DNA of 64,000 nt from Sipunculus nudus (Eukaryota > Annelida > Sipuncula > Golfingiida > Sipunculidae): positions 53,287,070 through 53,351,069 of the forward strand of contig CM049320.1 in the NCBI GenBank assembly GCA_026874595.1, in the 5' to 3' direction. The position numbers were made by a program, and so were the translations under genes. Under the pieces are notes generated by a model that was not told the origin of the DNA, did not search any database, and worked only from the letters and a program-made list of their open reading frames with translations. Of the stretch, positions 38,828-53,300 are shown piece after piece. How positions within the stretch are numbered: position 1 is the first letter of the stretch; each line of letters starts with the position of its first letter.

Positions 38828-41800
38828 TTACATAAAACCATAAAAATTATCAATTCATTAAATCAGCGAGGGGGTAGACAGGTAACCTGAAATTTCGTCC
38901 AGACCCCCCCCCCCCTCCTCCCCCCGTGTAATCTGAATTCGTTTTCAGATAATGGGGCCGGGATAACCTGAACTCTTCACACCGTCTGTACAGGATACTC
39001 GCATAGCTTCGAAAGTTAAGAGAAGTTCATAGAAAACTTCTTTCATAAAACTCCTTGAATATCTTATTTGGTAACGAAACGTTACATATAGGATGGCCAT
39101 ATTGTGAAATATTACACAGGGTGCTTACACTTTTAAATGCCATGGCATTTTAAATTCAGGTAGCATCCATTTAAACAAATGTATTAGATCGCATAAAATA
39201 TATGTCATTTTCAGCCTTATATGGCGTGCTTTCTCACAGTGTTTCAGTGTTTCCTAAAATTGTTTCAGATGTGTTAACATAAAAATTGTTTCCCTAACAG
39301 TTGTTTTCTTTAACAAATTCACAATATCAGTTTTACATAGGAAAAAAATCAAAAAGAGAAATAACCTCCAGATAATCTCGTTTCGTTTAACATTAGCCAA
39401 CTAACTTGGTAACTCAACAGAATAAAAATCTTTTGGGCAATTGCGGTAAGCCTTTGGGCGTCCTCTGTCCGGCTATTAGCTGCCTGACTTTTAAGAGTGC
39501 AAAACAACATTGGCTTTGATATGAAACCTCTTTATTTATCACTGGGGAAGGTCATGGGGGAAATATCCATGGAAACCCGAAACAATGACCTGTATGCTAC
39601 GTGTTATAGGAAAACAAAATTGTTAGAGTCCTTTGAACGTCCGATTTTTTCAAGAATACAACAGAAATGTAACACTTTTGCTTTCACATGATTGCTGATT
39701 ATTCACGAAAGAAAAGAAAATTAAACGGTTGAAATTGAGTTGAATTATTTTTTTAATCTTGTCTTGGGGAGTTTAAGACATTTTAACGAATTTAAGTGTT
39801 CCAATACTCGATATCTTGTCTGCTACCCATCTGACGCTAAAAACTGATTGGGTCTAATATTAATTAACCTTTGGAATGATTTTAAGAAAGATTTAATCAG
39901 GGAGGCCGCCGAAAGAATATTCATCGCATAATCCACTACCCTCATTTCATTTCGTAACATTCTGTTGTCTTACAGCCCCGGGATTATTCTTCGTCGACAG
40001 TAAAATTAATTTTGGCGATGCAGAGAGTGCTTGTAAAAAGAAGACTAGTCGGCTAGCAGACCCTTCTTTGTTCCAACACATTCAGGGATTCGAGGTTTGC
40101 CACAACGGCTGGCTATCAGATCAGACGGTGAAGATGCCCAGTCTCCATGACAACCAGGATGCCGGATGTGGTCAGGCCGGGGACAATGATCTTGGTCCGG
40201 CTGACCAGTCCAAGCTGTTTGGGACATTTTGTGCCAAACCAGGTAGGGGAATGAGGAAAATTAAACGCTAAGTAAAAATGACGGATTTTGAACTTAAATC
40301 ATATCACAAGTAAAAATTAACTATAAGTACAAATGATGAATTCTGTACTGAAATCCTATCATATCACGTAAAATTACTACTAAGAAGTGATAATTGATTT
40401 TAAACTGAAATCTTCTTACACGCAAAAAATTAACTCTAAGGAAAGATGATGGAATCTAAACAAAAATCTTATCACACGTAAAATTAACACTAAGTAAAGA
40501 TGATGGATCTTTGAACTGAAATCATCCCACACGTAAAAATTAACCGTAAGTAAAGATGACGGAATCTGAACTGAAATCTTATCACAATTTTACTAAGTAA
40601 CGATAATGAATTTTGTACTGAAATCTTCTTATACGTAAAATTAACTCGAAGTAAAGATGGTTGATTTTGAACTGAAATCTTATCACACGTAAAATTAACA
40701 CCCAAGTAAAGATGATGGATTTTTAACTGAAATCATCCCACAAGTAAAAAATAACTCTAAGTAAAGATGATGGAATCTAACTTAAATCTGATCACAAGTA
40801 AAATTAACACCAGGTAAAGATGATAGATTATGTACTGAATTCGTATCTCACATTATAATATTATCATTATAAAATGCCACATTCTGCCATTCTAAAAATA
40901 TTATTTAAAAAGTTTTGCAAATATATTGTACTTTTTTATAATAAAAATATATTTCTATATTCTCTTACAGTTACATTTATTATTTGTTGCTCTAATTCTC
41001 ATCTTTAAAGTAGTAAGACCCAGGTGGCAGCGATAGGTATGCTCTGTCTACAATTCAAAAGAATTGATTTTAATCTATATTAGATCTGACCGAGAATATG
41101 AAATACTGAAGACGCATGAGGCTATAATTCGCCATAAAACTGTAAATATCATACCTGAAGGCCAGTGTCACAAAGAGAAAAATAGTTCGGAAAGCTGAGC
41201 AATTTGGCATTAATTTGGCATTAATTTGACATTTAATTTGAATATTTTTCGGTAAAAGCATATCTTATTCTTTTCTTCATGTGAGGCACACCTCCAGGAT
41301 TAATAAGAATACAGATTTTCCGAGATAACATTCGCAGTATGTTTGCTTCACTTTCGAATGTTCATTTACTAAGTTATGTGCATACACCAATCAAATTCCA
41401 GTTTATTGTACATACACTGATTCCAATGACTTTGTTTACAAACTGGCTTATTATAGATTTCTACTTTTATATTCTTTATACGGTAATTAAAATACCGAAC
41501 GCTTCCATTTACTAATGAAATCCAATCACAAATGACACAGTTTATACTTAAATATTACTGTGTATAGGCCTGTTCACTCTGTCATATTATGTTCACTATT
41601 CTTTTGTCAGGTCCCAATATATTGTTTCGCCGAAGTCCTGATAACTCGTGCATGGATACGATAAAAGCCAAGCACTTGTGCCAAAGAATGGGCGGTAGGA
41701 TGGCGACCGCAGAGGAAGGGAGTGCTGCAGCGGAAGACGGTGCATCCCAATGTTCCGATGGTTGGTATATCACATCGGCGGTTGAAGGCATCGGGACATT

Positions 41801-44800
41801 AAACTGCGACCTTAAGAAAAAGTCCTTTTCTCTAGCTAATCCAGATGCTACGTGTAGTACCGGGGTGTACTGTAATGTACCAGGTAAGCGCTATTAATCA
41901 CTTTATTTTTTTTAAATACATAATAATACAAAATAAAATAAATGTTCTACGGAACCGCCAATACCATTCTTATGGATAAATTTTGTGTCCTGAATAGGAT
42001 GTGTGTGGTGTATGTTGTTGGTAAGTGCTAATTGTCGTCTTACGGGTTTGGTTTTATTTATAACTGTAATGGTATGTATAGATACGTGTTATAGTAAATA
42101 TAATTCTTGATTAGGTTAGCAAATCTTATACAGAATTAGAGGACATTATTTGCCAGTTTGTTTCAGGTAAATTCAAAACTCTTTCACATAGAGAAAGGGG
42201 AGTAGTCAATTTTGTTAATGTCAGTGATAAAAAAACCTTTCTAAAACAAAGATTCAAGATGGCGACAATTAAGTCTGTATATATATGTATTTATGTAAGT
42301 TTATGTTGGGATGCTTCTCCTACATATGCTATGTATTATTTGTATGTTTTTTTTTATGTTTTATATTGAATAATTAATAAATAAAATAACAAGATATCTT
42401 GATCATAAAGTCCATTTCAAGAATTAAATTTTTTTGTGATTTTTTCGCTAACTGGCAATAACATTTACTCTCCTCACATCATGTGATGTTTTCACATAGT
42501 CCGAAGACCAATCACATTGTATGTTTGAGTGTAGCCTAATACAACCAACCCTATATGACCTTCACTGGTGTTTACTGTTACGTTTTGATCCCACATGCAC
42601 AAAAATAATGGGGTTTCAAATGCGCACACGAAAATAAACGGTCCGGCAAGGAATCAGGCAATGGAAGATTTTTGTTGCACAATTTGAAATCAAAAGTTTC
42701 CTTTACATGCAATAAATCAGGCCAGAACCTTCTCTGTAAATAACAAGACTCAAAATGGGAAATCGTGAGTTCGAATCTCAGCCGTGATATTTTTCATGGT
42801 CGGCCCACCATCCAGGCTGAGAGCACTGCAGGTTTTATGGGAAGGCCGTGCCAAATGGCCGTGTTTCACTCACATACGAATGTGCCTTTCGTTCCTCGGT
42901 GGTATGATTACGCACCCAGGGCCGCAGATGCAGAAGGCATCGGCCCTTGTTGACTCCAGGATATAAAATGAGAGGAAGCGTGTGATACTGCCCTGTCATG
43001 AAGTCAGAAAACCGGAATGGAATTCCGCAGAGGTACATATACGTTGTAAAGAGAGCATTAAAAATATAAGTCATTATATGAGTCATTATAATATAATCAC
43101 ATTTGTAATTCCAAAAAGATTCCAACACATGGTAACACTGAAGGCATGACCTACCAGCTGGATTCATTATATTAGCAGGAAAAGACAAGAGTCTCCAAGC
43201 AAAGGATAAGAAATAATGATTTTGTATTGAAACCGAGGTGTTTTAATCAAAATTGTCAGATTTCTGAATGACATAACTGGAGTAAACGCACGCTGAAATT
43301 AAAAGCCAAGGCAGACCGAAGATGCCTCCGTATATAACCCATTTATATTCCCGATATGACCTATTTTCAATATAACCCTCTAACATCACGTTTTCTGTGT
43401 ATTTAGTAATGTATTCCAAATATTAAATTTTATTAGCATTTGAATTTAACTTAGTCGGTGTTCAAAAAAGTGAACGTGCTGAACAACAAGGCAAATAAAG
43501 GTCAAGGTCCGCTAAAAGATAAACAATTTAAAAAGTCCTATTTCCCTCCTTCCCTTCAAACATGAACCGAATCAAACGAAAGCTCTTGAGAGTTATATTG
43601 CCCTAGCGAGCACATGGTGCCACTGTGACTTGACGCTTGAAAGTAAAAAATCAAGAAAAATCAAGTTAATCCTGCAACTTAGAATTACAAAGTATTGTTT
43701 ATAGGTGGCAGCATGTCTGAAATATAAGTATTTTAAAAGTGTTGGCGCAAACGTCGACTGGGAGCCAATAAAAAAACAATGAGCCCCCCCCCCCCCCCAA
43801 GCTTGAAAACGTTCTATATATTGCATATTTTTTAATCATAACCTGAAATTATCCGTGAAACCGTTTTGTTTTAGATGTGTTATTACACGTTGAGAACCTT
43901 CCACGTAGCACCAGCTTGTGTGAGCTAATAACTGTTTCTTTTTTGTGTTTGCAAACCAAAACCTGTAAGTGTTAATTAGTTCATCAAGAGATCAATTACA
44001 CTGCTTTAGTAACATTATTTTACTGTAAGTCACCTGAGCTGTAGTGATCACCCTTTGTCCGTTGTCCGTCTAGCCATTAACAGGGCACATTTCGTAACCG
44101 TTAGACCAAGACACTTTTAACTGTACATTTAGGGAGTTTCGTGGCATATATCCTCAGAAACCTTAAATTATGTCACGGTGAACTAAATTCTGCCGTCTAT
44201 TGGCCGAAAACATGATTTTGAGCACCTAGACAGTCAGGTGGAGCACAGATTGCATCCATTATGGCTAGGATCTTCTAACCTAATGTTCAGGGAGGACCTA
44301 TGTCTTTTAAAATATGAAATTTAGTTTCCATAAAGTATGAAGTTTAGTTTCTATGATTTGAGACCTATAGAATAAAGATTACATATGAGCACCCTAAGCA
44401 TAATCATATTTGTTAGGCCTAGAACCTTCAAAAGCAAAACCCTGTTGTGTTCTTGGCAAGTCTCCTTTGATTACCTATAGATTGCTACTTATGGCCTGGA
44501 AACATGATTTGAACACCCAAACTGTCAAACGGGATATAAATTGTATCCATCAGGCCTAGAATCTTCTAAGTTAATGTAAAGGGAGGTCCTGAGAAAATTG
44601 AAATGAAATTAGGTTACTATGAGTCATATTCTGCGAACTTGAGGAAAAAGATGTCATTTGAGTTCCCTGGATATCAGATAGGAACAAATGATATCTGTGA
44701 GACCGATTATTTTCTAACACAGTATCAAGAGAGGTTCTGAGCAATACTCCTTTGAAATCTGAAATTTGGTCGTGTTGACCTATAATCTGTGATCTACGGG

Positions 44801-47276
44801 CAAAAAACATGATTTTGAACACTCAGATAGTAAGACAGGGCACATTTTATCCTTAAGGCCAAGAATCTTCAAACGGACGTAGTTTGTAAATGCTGTTCAT
44901 GGTGAGTATAGGTCATCATGTGCTAGGGACCGAAAACTTGATTTGAGCACCTAGACAGACAAGGTACAAATTTTAACCAATATCCTTGGAATCTTCTTAC
45001 TTATAAGCCATGGAATCTTAGGCAAATATTCTTGTAAAGCTGAAATTAGATCAGGGTGACCTGTATTCTATAAACTACGTGCAAACAACAAGATTCTGAT
45101 CATCCAGGTAGTCACACAGGGCGAGAAACTGTTGAACAGTTGAACCAACAACCTTTCATTGTAAAATCCAGGAAGATCAATATAACTTTATTTATTTTAC
45201 ATGGATTGTACAACTAGTTATATTAACTAATACAAGGCATTCTCCATGGCTCGGATGATGGCGCTCGGTAGTCGGTAAAGGTCGAGTAAACCAGAAGTCC
45301 TTGGCAATCCTCCCTCAAATCTTGATATTAATTCACTGTGACATATAATATGTGAACTATAGGAAAACCTGATTAAGTACTCTGAAAGTCACATCGGCAC
45401 GAACCATGAGGGTTGGAATTAGAACCTTCTAACTTAAAATTCAAGGAGGTCCTGGGTAATTATAGACAAAACGCCTGAAATGAGTACTCCGAAAGTCATT
45501 CAGATCCATTGTTCAAGGTTCCTCTTAGCCCTGACTTGGCTTTAGTATTTGCGTTTAATAACACATTGCTTAAAATAAAACGATATTCCATGTACCGATA
45601 GACTTAGCTCAGTGCCAGCTCTTATCACTTAGGCCTTGTAAAGTCCGTATGGTGAATGACCGTGAATCCCTGATAGTTGCAGATTTAGGCGTCACAAGTC
45701 TCTTTGAGGACCTGACGATTCTCCCGTATTTGCATATCAGGCCGTAACGCCTCATGTGAGTATCATCATTGCTACAAGAACGCCAACATCGGTCCAACAG
45801 CTCGACCCGCTGGGTAACATTCGCACTGAAATCATGTATTCAGAAATTCCACACATGGACCTTCGTGTCCTATGATATATCTCTGCTGAACGAATATTAC
45901 GGTCACATGGGCAAAATGTAAGTACATATTGTAGACATTATCGCAACAATTTTGTACCGACGGGTCCAGTTTAATTCCCTCTGCCGAGATGACAAGAGCA
46001 GCTGACAGCATTTGTCTGAACCCGTGTATTAACTGTCAAATTGCTACTCGCAAATCGTGATCGTTCAGCCTGAGTCCGTCGGTGCATTTTGACTGCGCTG
46101 GTCGCGTATGCACCTGAAAATCTCGCACTGATTGGCTGCGCCAAAGTTTGTTAGGCCTACTGTCAAGGTGGTGGTCCGATAAACGTTAACACTGAGACTG
46201 AGGGTTATAGTGTTTTAAAGTCTCGCCCAATTCAACATAAGCGACGGCCTAAAAATATCAAGACAAATTAAATGGCAATATTATTAGCCAATTTGAAGCC
46301 TGGAATAGGCGATGACTGAATAAACCATGTTTGCTTTGAAAAAGATTCTGGGAAAGACCACTGCTGACGTCACTGGAAAAGACCTTAGTTCAGTGAGGCG
46401 GTGATGTGTGGCGCTGATCGTCCGAGAACCGGCCAAGATTACCAACCCATGAAATAAGAGGGTCAGATAGTGGTAAATTAGTTATATGATTTGCCGGAAG
46501 ATTGCGGTACCGATACTAAGTGCAATACAACGCGGGAACGTTTGATTTCTCAGTCAGAAGCAACAATTAAGTCATAACTTTTTCATGGACTGGGCCATTC
46601 TAGGTTCCTCTACAAATATTTTTTTCACTACGTCATAAAATTAATAAATATTACATGCATCACCTGGCTACATGTTAAATTTAACTGACCGTCATTGGCC
46701 ATGGGTCACGTTTAACTTTTGTATATTTTTCATAATTTAACAGTTTGTAAATTTTTGGCAATCTTTAAGATACTACAACCTGGCCCACCAAATAAAAATT
46801 AAACATTTTCATATTAAACGAGGGTCAAACTTTGCGATCAGTAGAAGGGTAAGTACTTTCGAATTCCTGAAATGAACTGGTAGTTAGTTGAGCAGAGACA
46901 CAAAGAATATAATGCAAATAAAGATTCTATATTCTGATATATGGAAACTTACGACAAGGTATTCTAGACCCATAAGAAAATCAAATATGGCCACCGTGGG
47001 TTATTATACTTGACTGGTGCCTATGAGAAGACGAGCAACATCAAACAGCCAACAAATACATGCAGCATCGTCTCATGGGCTACATTTGGGTACTAATTTA
47101 GAACCTTCACAGGCTCAACCCGTCTACTTGATGTTGTAGTCTGTTAAACGTGGAGTTTGTCCACAAGGATCGCTTTATATTTACTACCTTCTGATTGTTT
47201 TTCAGTGATTGGTTCTGGAATGGTACCCGCCGGTAAGTCAAGATACTGTTTTTATAAATTATATTGTGGAGCTTAT

Positions 47277-47334
<58 letters not shown>

Positions 47335-50300
47335 ACTGTGTAGACTCGTTGCATGTGTATTCTTATAGCTCCTGCTTTCATCCAATATTTACATGTATAT
47401 ATTTTAACAATTTTCGAAAATAAATGGTGGCCCCATCTTAATATTTATGTGCTTTTTTAGATATTTTATTTTTTGTTTTTTTTTTGGTATCACCACCACA
47501 AAAAAAGGGAAGACACATCTTATGCCATTATCAAATGCAATTCTATCATCATGCCCAATTTCAATCAAATCAACATGAGATGAAAAAGGCGAGGATGTTA
47601 CTCGTCTGTTTCAATTCAGGCATAACTTAAAGCTGTTCTCTGCAATTGCATCATGGAATACATTTGCGTACATGTTGAACTAAAACTAGGTCACTTGGTC
47701 AATTTGCATATTGACTTTTTGTCCCTTTCCTACCCAGTCATGAAAGTATATATATATATGTCTGATAGAGATGCACATATTTGAACCATATTATTACACG
47801 AAACGTTTTACTATTCTCAAGTATATACCCAGTAAATGTAAGGAAATATGGAAAAAATGAAATAAAATATAAAGGCCCATCACTTCTACAGGATTGTAGG
47901 GGAACATCGCGGAAAATTGGCAGAATTTGGAATAAAACTATTTTATTAAATGCAAAAGCTTTCATGTGAAATAAAAATAATGACAAATATTATCATGTAA
48001 ATAATGATTGAATTTTGTTTTATTGGTCATTTTATCTCTTTTGAAAATAGTAAAATTAAGTGATAGTTATCTTTAATTTCATCAGAAAAGTAACGAAAAT
48101 GATTTCTGTTTATATCAATGATGCTATGCAAATTTGAACATGTCTGCCAGGCTCGTTTTTGAAATTTTTAATGTTGTCACACAATAAATGTATAAAGCAC
48201 AATAAATATTTTCTAATGCATGTAATATAGCATTAAAATAGATCGTTCTTCCTGGCAGTGGTTATAGGATTTCCTTAAATTTTTATCCATTCATGTTTTG
48301 GAAAACGTGATCACTTGTTCCGCTTCAGTGTGCCAACTGTAATTGATGATTTTTTGTCGATTTCCACGAAATTGTGTTTAAATCTTACACACAGGCATTC
48401 AAAGTTAGAAAACATGTTTCTTCAGAAATGTAATTAATCATGTTAAATGTCAACATAGCAGCCACACCAGTTTTGGCAATAAAAGTATAAAATGCCAAAA
48501 ATATCAGGTGACTCATGTCAGAAAACACCATGTTTTATAAAGAGTACTCTGCAGATTTGAGTTAAAAAGTCTGTCAGATTACAAGCTATCCAGCGCAAGC
48601 ATCATGTCGCTGTACATTTGCATGCATATATTGCTGAGTAAATCGCGAATGTTTAGAAAGTATGAGATGCACTGCGAATATTTCAGCCCAGCTTCCACTC
48701 ATGTACGTCTCCCCGGGATACACGGTGTTCACGATTTATTGGGGTCTAAATTGGATAACAGAGCCAGGGATAAACCAGAACCAATACTTATTAGGGCATG
48801 TATTTACAGGTAAGTCCATCATTACTAAAGATTCGTATAGGAAATTTATGCAGTATATGTTTTTGCATATATCAGATCATATGTTTTCATATTTCATTTT
48901 TCATATAAACTATCTGGTATATTCATCTGTCTATACTATTATATTCAACTATCTACACAGTTGATTATCTTTTTTAATGAATACTAGTATTACTAGTTAA
49001 ATTAATGCAGAGACCTCCAAAATGTTGTATAAATATTTACCAGCAAGAGTTTTTTTTAAGGTTTCATTGACAGATATAGTGGAGTTACTGTTGTTGCGGA
49101 GGAATCTATGGCCGCAGGTACTTTGGCTCCGGTTGAACATGTCGAGAAGATCATTGACGGCACACGTTCTTTCTATCGCCCAATTTGCCCATCAGGTATG
49201 CCTTTGTGCACTTTTATAACATTAATCTCCACCCGGCAGCCGGCGTGGAATATGCGTATTTGAAAGGGCGGGGCAAGTACGTTCCACTTCACTATCAAGT
49301 GCGCAGCTGTAGCTTCACTCTGTACCTTGAACCATAAACCGTAAATGGGTGGTCCAGCGGTAGAGATTCTGGCGGTGTGCGATTGTTCTTAAGACTTTGG
49401 CCGGATCTTTCCTAGTGTACTTTCAGGTCCCCACATTTCTTGTGTAGCATGAAGACACCCAATAACCCAATCTAGTGCGGCGGCTAATGGAAAAATTGTT
49501 CAAATTGTGATAAAAGTACCAATTTTGGTACAGTTGTAGTATTGTACACTGGCTTTCGTTTAAGAAATAGTTCCACGCAATATTCATGGTATTTCAGGGG
49601 TGGATCCTGCAATTACTTTGGGAGTACCGATGAATAAATTAAATTAAAGTGTTTGATCAAGGCCTTTATTTTGCAGCACATGGAATACAGAAGTCTGCTG
49701 ATGCTCAAACTTTACTTTCAAGTGAAGTTAATTCAGATTAACAAGCGACCAGATTAATGGAGCAGGATGTAATAATTTTTCAAGTATTGTGCAGAACTAA
49801 CGCAATTTAGCACGCCTTTTGAATCTTGTTAACCAAATTGGTGGGACAAAGAATGTGAATTTTGGAAAAATGAAAAATATATAACTTTGAATAAGTATAG
49901 ATGTACAATATCATATGGCGACTAACTTAATTATTAACAAACAAAACAGAGGTTTAAAAAAATATGTGAAGAAAAGAAGGCAGCCATCTAAGCCTCAGAG
50001 GTGCATAAGGTGATAGGGTGCAAAAGACACTGATTCCATGTGGAAAAACATGAGATCTTTAAATAAAAAGAAAATTGTTACAACAGAACCGGTACGTTGG
50101 TACAAACATTTTAAGAAACTTTTGAATTCATCAACACATGAAATTAATCAAGTTTAAGAATCATACACTGGAATATTTAAAAAAAATGATACAGTGCTTG
50201 ATGGAGTCATAACACCATGGCAAGTACAGAAAGCCATCAATAGAATGAAAAGAGGAAATGCCATAGGGCCTGACGGGATAACGGTAGATATATTGAAAGA

Positions 50301-53300
50301 TACATATAGTCCCATATCGTCTCATATATTACAATTATTTAATAATGAATTAGGAAATGATTTTTCCAGTCTCTTGGAGCGTAGCATTTATTGTACCAAG
50401 TCTCAAAAAGGCTTCCACCACAGATCCTAAAAAAAATATAGATGTATTTCATTAATTAATACCGTTGGTAAAATATTTAGACAAATATTGGCAAACGGAA
50501 ATCATAATTATGTTGATCAAGCTGGATTCTTATGTGAAGCACAAGCTGGCTATAGGAAAGGTTATACACCAGTAGACCATACATCTTCTTTAATGGGGTG
50601 AGTGGAGAAATATTTAACAAAAAAGAAAAGAAGGTTTTATTACACTTTTATTGATCTTTCAACTGCTTTTGATAGTGTACAACATGATTTATTGTGGTAT
50701 GTTTAATTTAAAACTGGGATAAAAAGGAAACTCTTGCAGACACTTTAGTCAATATATAATCAAATGAAATCATGGCTGCTTACAGAGGAAGGATTAACAG
50801 ATTATTTTGAATGTATTAACGGAACTCGACAAGGGTGCATGATGAGTCCCCTTCTGTTTTCTTTATTCATAGATGAATTTTATGAACAAATTAATGAAAC
50901 AGATTGTCATGGTATAAATATTGATGAATATTTGCCAAATTAATGACATTTATGTACGCTGATGATTTAGTATGCTTCAGGGATACAGTAGGACGTCTCC
51001 AAGAACAAACAAACCAGTTGCAAGTTTTTTTCTGTAAAAGTTAATTCAGGAAAGACAAAAATAATGTTTTTTAGACACGAGGATTCATTAAATAGAGAAA
51101 TGGCATTATCAAAAATACTCAAATTGAAACGGTAAATGACTATAGATACTTAGAGGTATTATTTAAAAGTACATTGTCATGGAATAAAACAAAGAAAGTG
51201 CAGGCCGAAAAAGCAGTGAGTCTCATAAAAAAACTTCATAGGAAATATAGTTGTTTATAAGTGAGCCAGCTATTATATCTATTTGCTTGTATGGTTACAC
51301 CGGTATTATTATATGGTTCAGAACTGTTGGTTCATGAAAGATGTGAAATGACTGAAAAGGTGCAATGTAAATTTTGCAAGTACATTATAAAAATTAGCTC
51401 TTCAGCTCCGAACGCAGCATCGTTGGGAGAGTTTGGAAAGCATCCAATCTAAGTCGGTCAGTTATTAAGAGGTGTAAAATACTGGACAAAACTAGTACAT
51501 TATGGTAATAATAGATATCTAGATATGAATGGAAAACAAACATGGGTAACTCATATAAGAAGCAAAATATGCAGCGCAGGTTTTGGGTATGTGTGGATGA
51601 ATCAAGAAGTAGGAGACATTAGAATATTTTTGGCTAAAATAAAGGAAAGAATTATTGATATGGTAGAACAAAACTGGTCTTGTGGTGTAGAAGTAAGTAC
51701 TAAATTAAATTTATATGGTTCTTTTAAATCCATGCTATCAATTAATGGAGAAATATTTACTGTGTGTGACTAATACCAAGCATAAACAAGCACTGGCCAG
51801 ATTGAGATGTTCATGTAATGATTTGATAATTGAAAAGGCAAGGTATACGCAAATGGATAGAGTTTGTTGGTTATCAAGATTTGTTTGTAGAAATAAAACT
51901 TTAAAACGCTGTTTAGTTGAACATTTACGATAATATTTTAAGAGAATGTACCCTGATAATTAAATATGATTCACCCCTGATAATTAAAAATGATCCCCCC
52001 CCTAGAAATTCAGGGGTTTATTTCAGAGCTCATATGGAAATGTCCATAAGCTCATTCATACAAACGACAGATATTTTGCACTCAGAACAATAACACTGTA
52101 CATGAATTTTAAGCACGGACCAACATACACATTGTATGATGAAATATGTAATGCTTATACAGTGAACCCATACTACCCCCCCCCCCCCCCCCTTCTCATT
52201 GCCCTCTACCACCGTCTCCTATATTCATCAAAGGAGACATCGACGAGATGTGAATTGAGAGTAGTAATTAAACTTTACTTTAAAACAGAAGATTTATGTC
52301 ATATTTAACAATAAATTAACTTCAGTTAACTACATGTCGTTAAATGGCAAATAGTCATCTTTAATTACAAATGTTTACATTAATGAGATCACAAAGGTAA
52401 TTTTACATTTCTAATGATGATATGTAATTAAATAGAACCAAATTTTCCAAAATTTTACCCTATCCATAAGGAATGTATATGATGTAATGTAACTATGATG
52501 ATCTTCCGTGTATTTTTCATATAAATTTGAGTACCCCAAATTTAACATAGGATCCGCCCCTGTTACACTGAGAAGATTTGGTGGAACTAATAAAAAATGT
52601 TAATATATTAACCAAACTTCATCTCCACCAAATTTGGTACTTTTTATCACAGTCTGAACAATTCTTCTGTATTTTGCCATTAACCGCTGCACTAATCATA
52701 TTGTCCCCGCTTCCTCGAAACGGGGGACATCGATTTGGGTATGTCTGTCTGTCCTTCTGACTGTCTGTCCGTCAAGTTTTCGTTTCTGTGAGCTAACTTT
52801 CCGAAGTGTTGTCCGATTTCATTAAGGTTTCGGTTAGTGATTGCTCTCATGCTTCTTTGCTTGGGATTAGTTTTGGAGTGTCTGTCTGAAAATTTATTAT
52901 TACCAGCTCCTAAACAAACAAAAAACCCTTTGGTTCAACATTAAAAATTATGACATGAGGAGAACATCTTCAGTTGGCAATGAATATTAAAACAAAGGGA
53001 CTCTGACATGCGAAGACATCTTCAGGGAATAAAAAAACTAAAACATATTGAGAAGGCAATCATGAAGATCACAGGAAGCTAAAATATCTAGAGGCAGAAG
53101 CGGAGAACATATATTCTACGAATCTGCTTGTTATCATTAATTTAGATGTTAAGACTCAGTTGGAAAAAGAATTATGGCTGTACATGAAGTATATAAGAAA
53201 CGTTTGGCAAATAACTTAGGAGAAACTATCAATATTTAATTTAACTGGATCACCATATTAGGGTCTTTCCGACTAAAGCGAGCATTTGAGAGTCTCGATC

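Noticed and set aside
40265-40850. CRISPR-like array
   Set aside because: The units are contiguous imperfect tandem copies without unique spacers, and the genome is eukaryotic.
45600-45900. Possible exon or gene fragment with short open frames on both strands
   Set aside because: No domain, no long frame and no convincing splice pair; left as unassigned.
49061-49073. Acceptor CAG ending at 49073 for exon 19
   Set aside because: It gives the wrong phase for exon 18; the AAG at 49060 fits.
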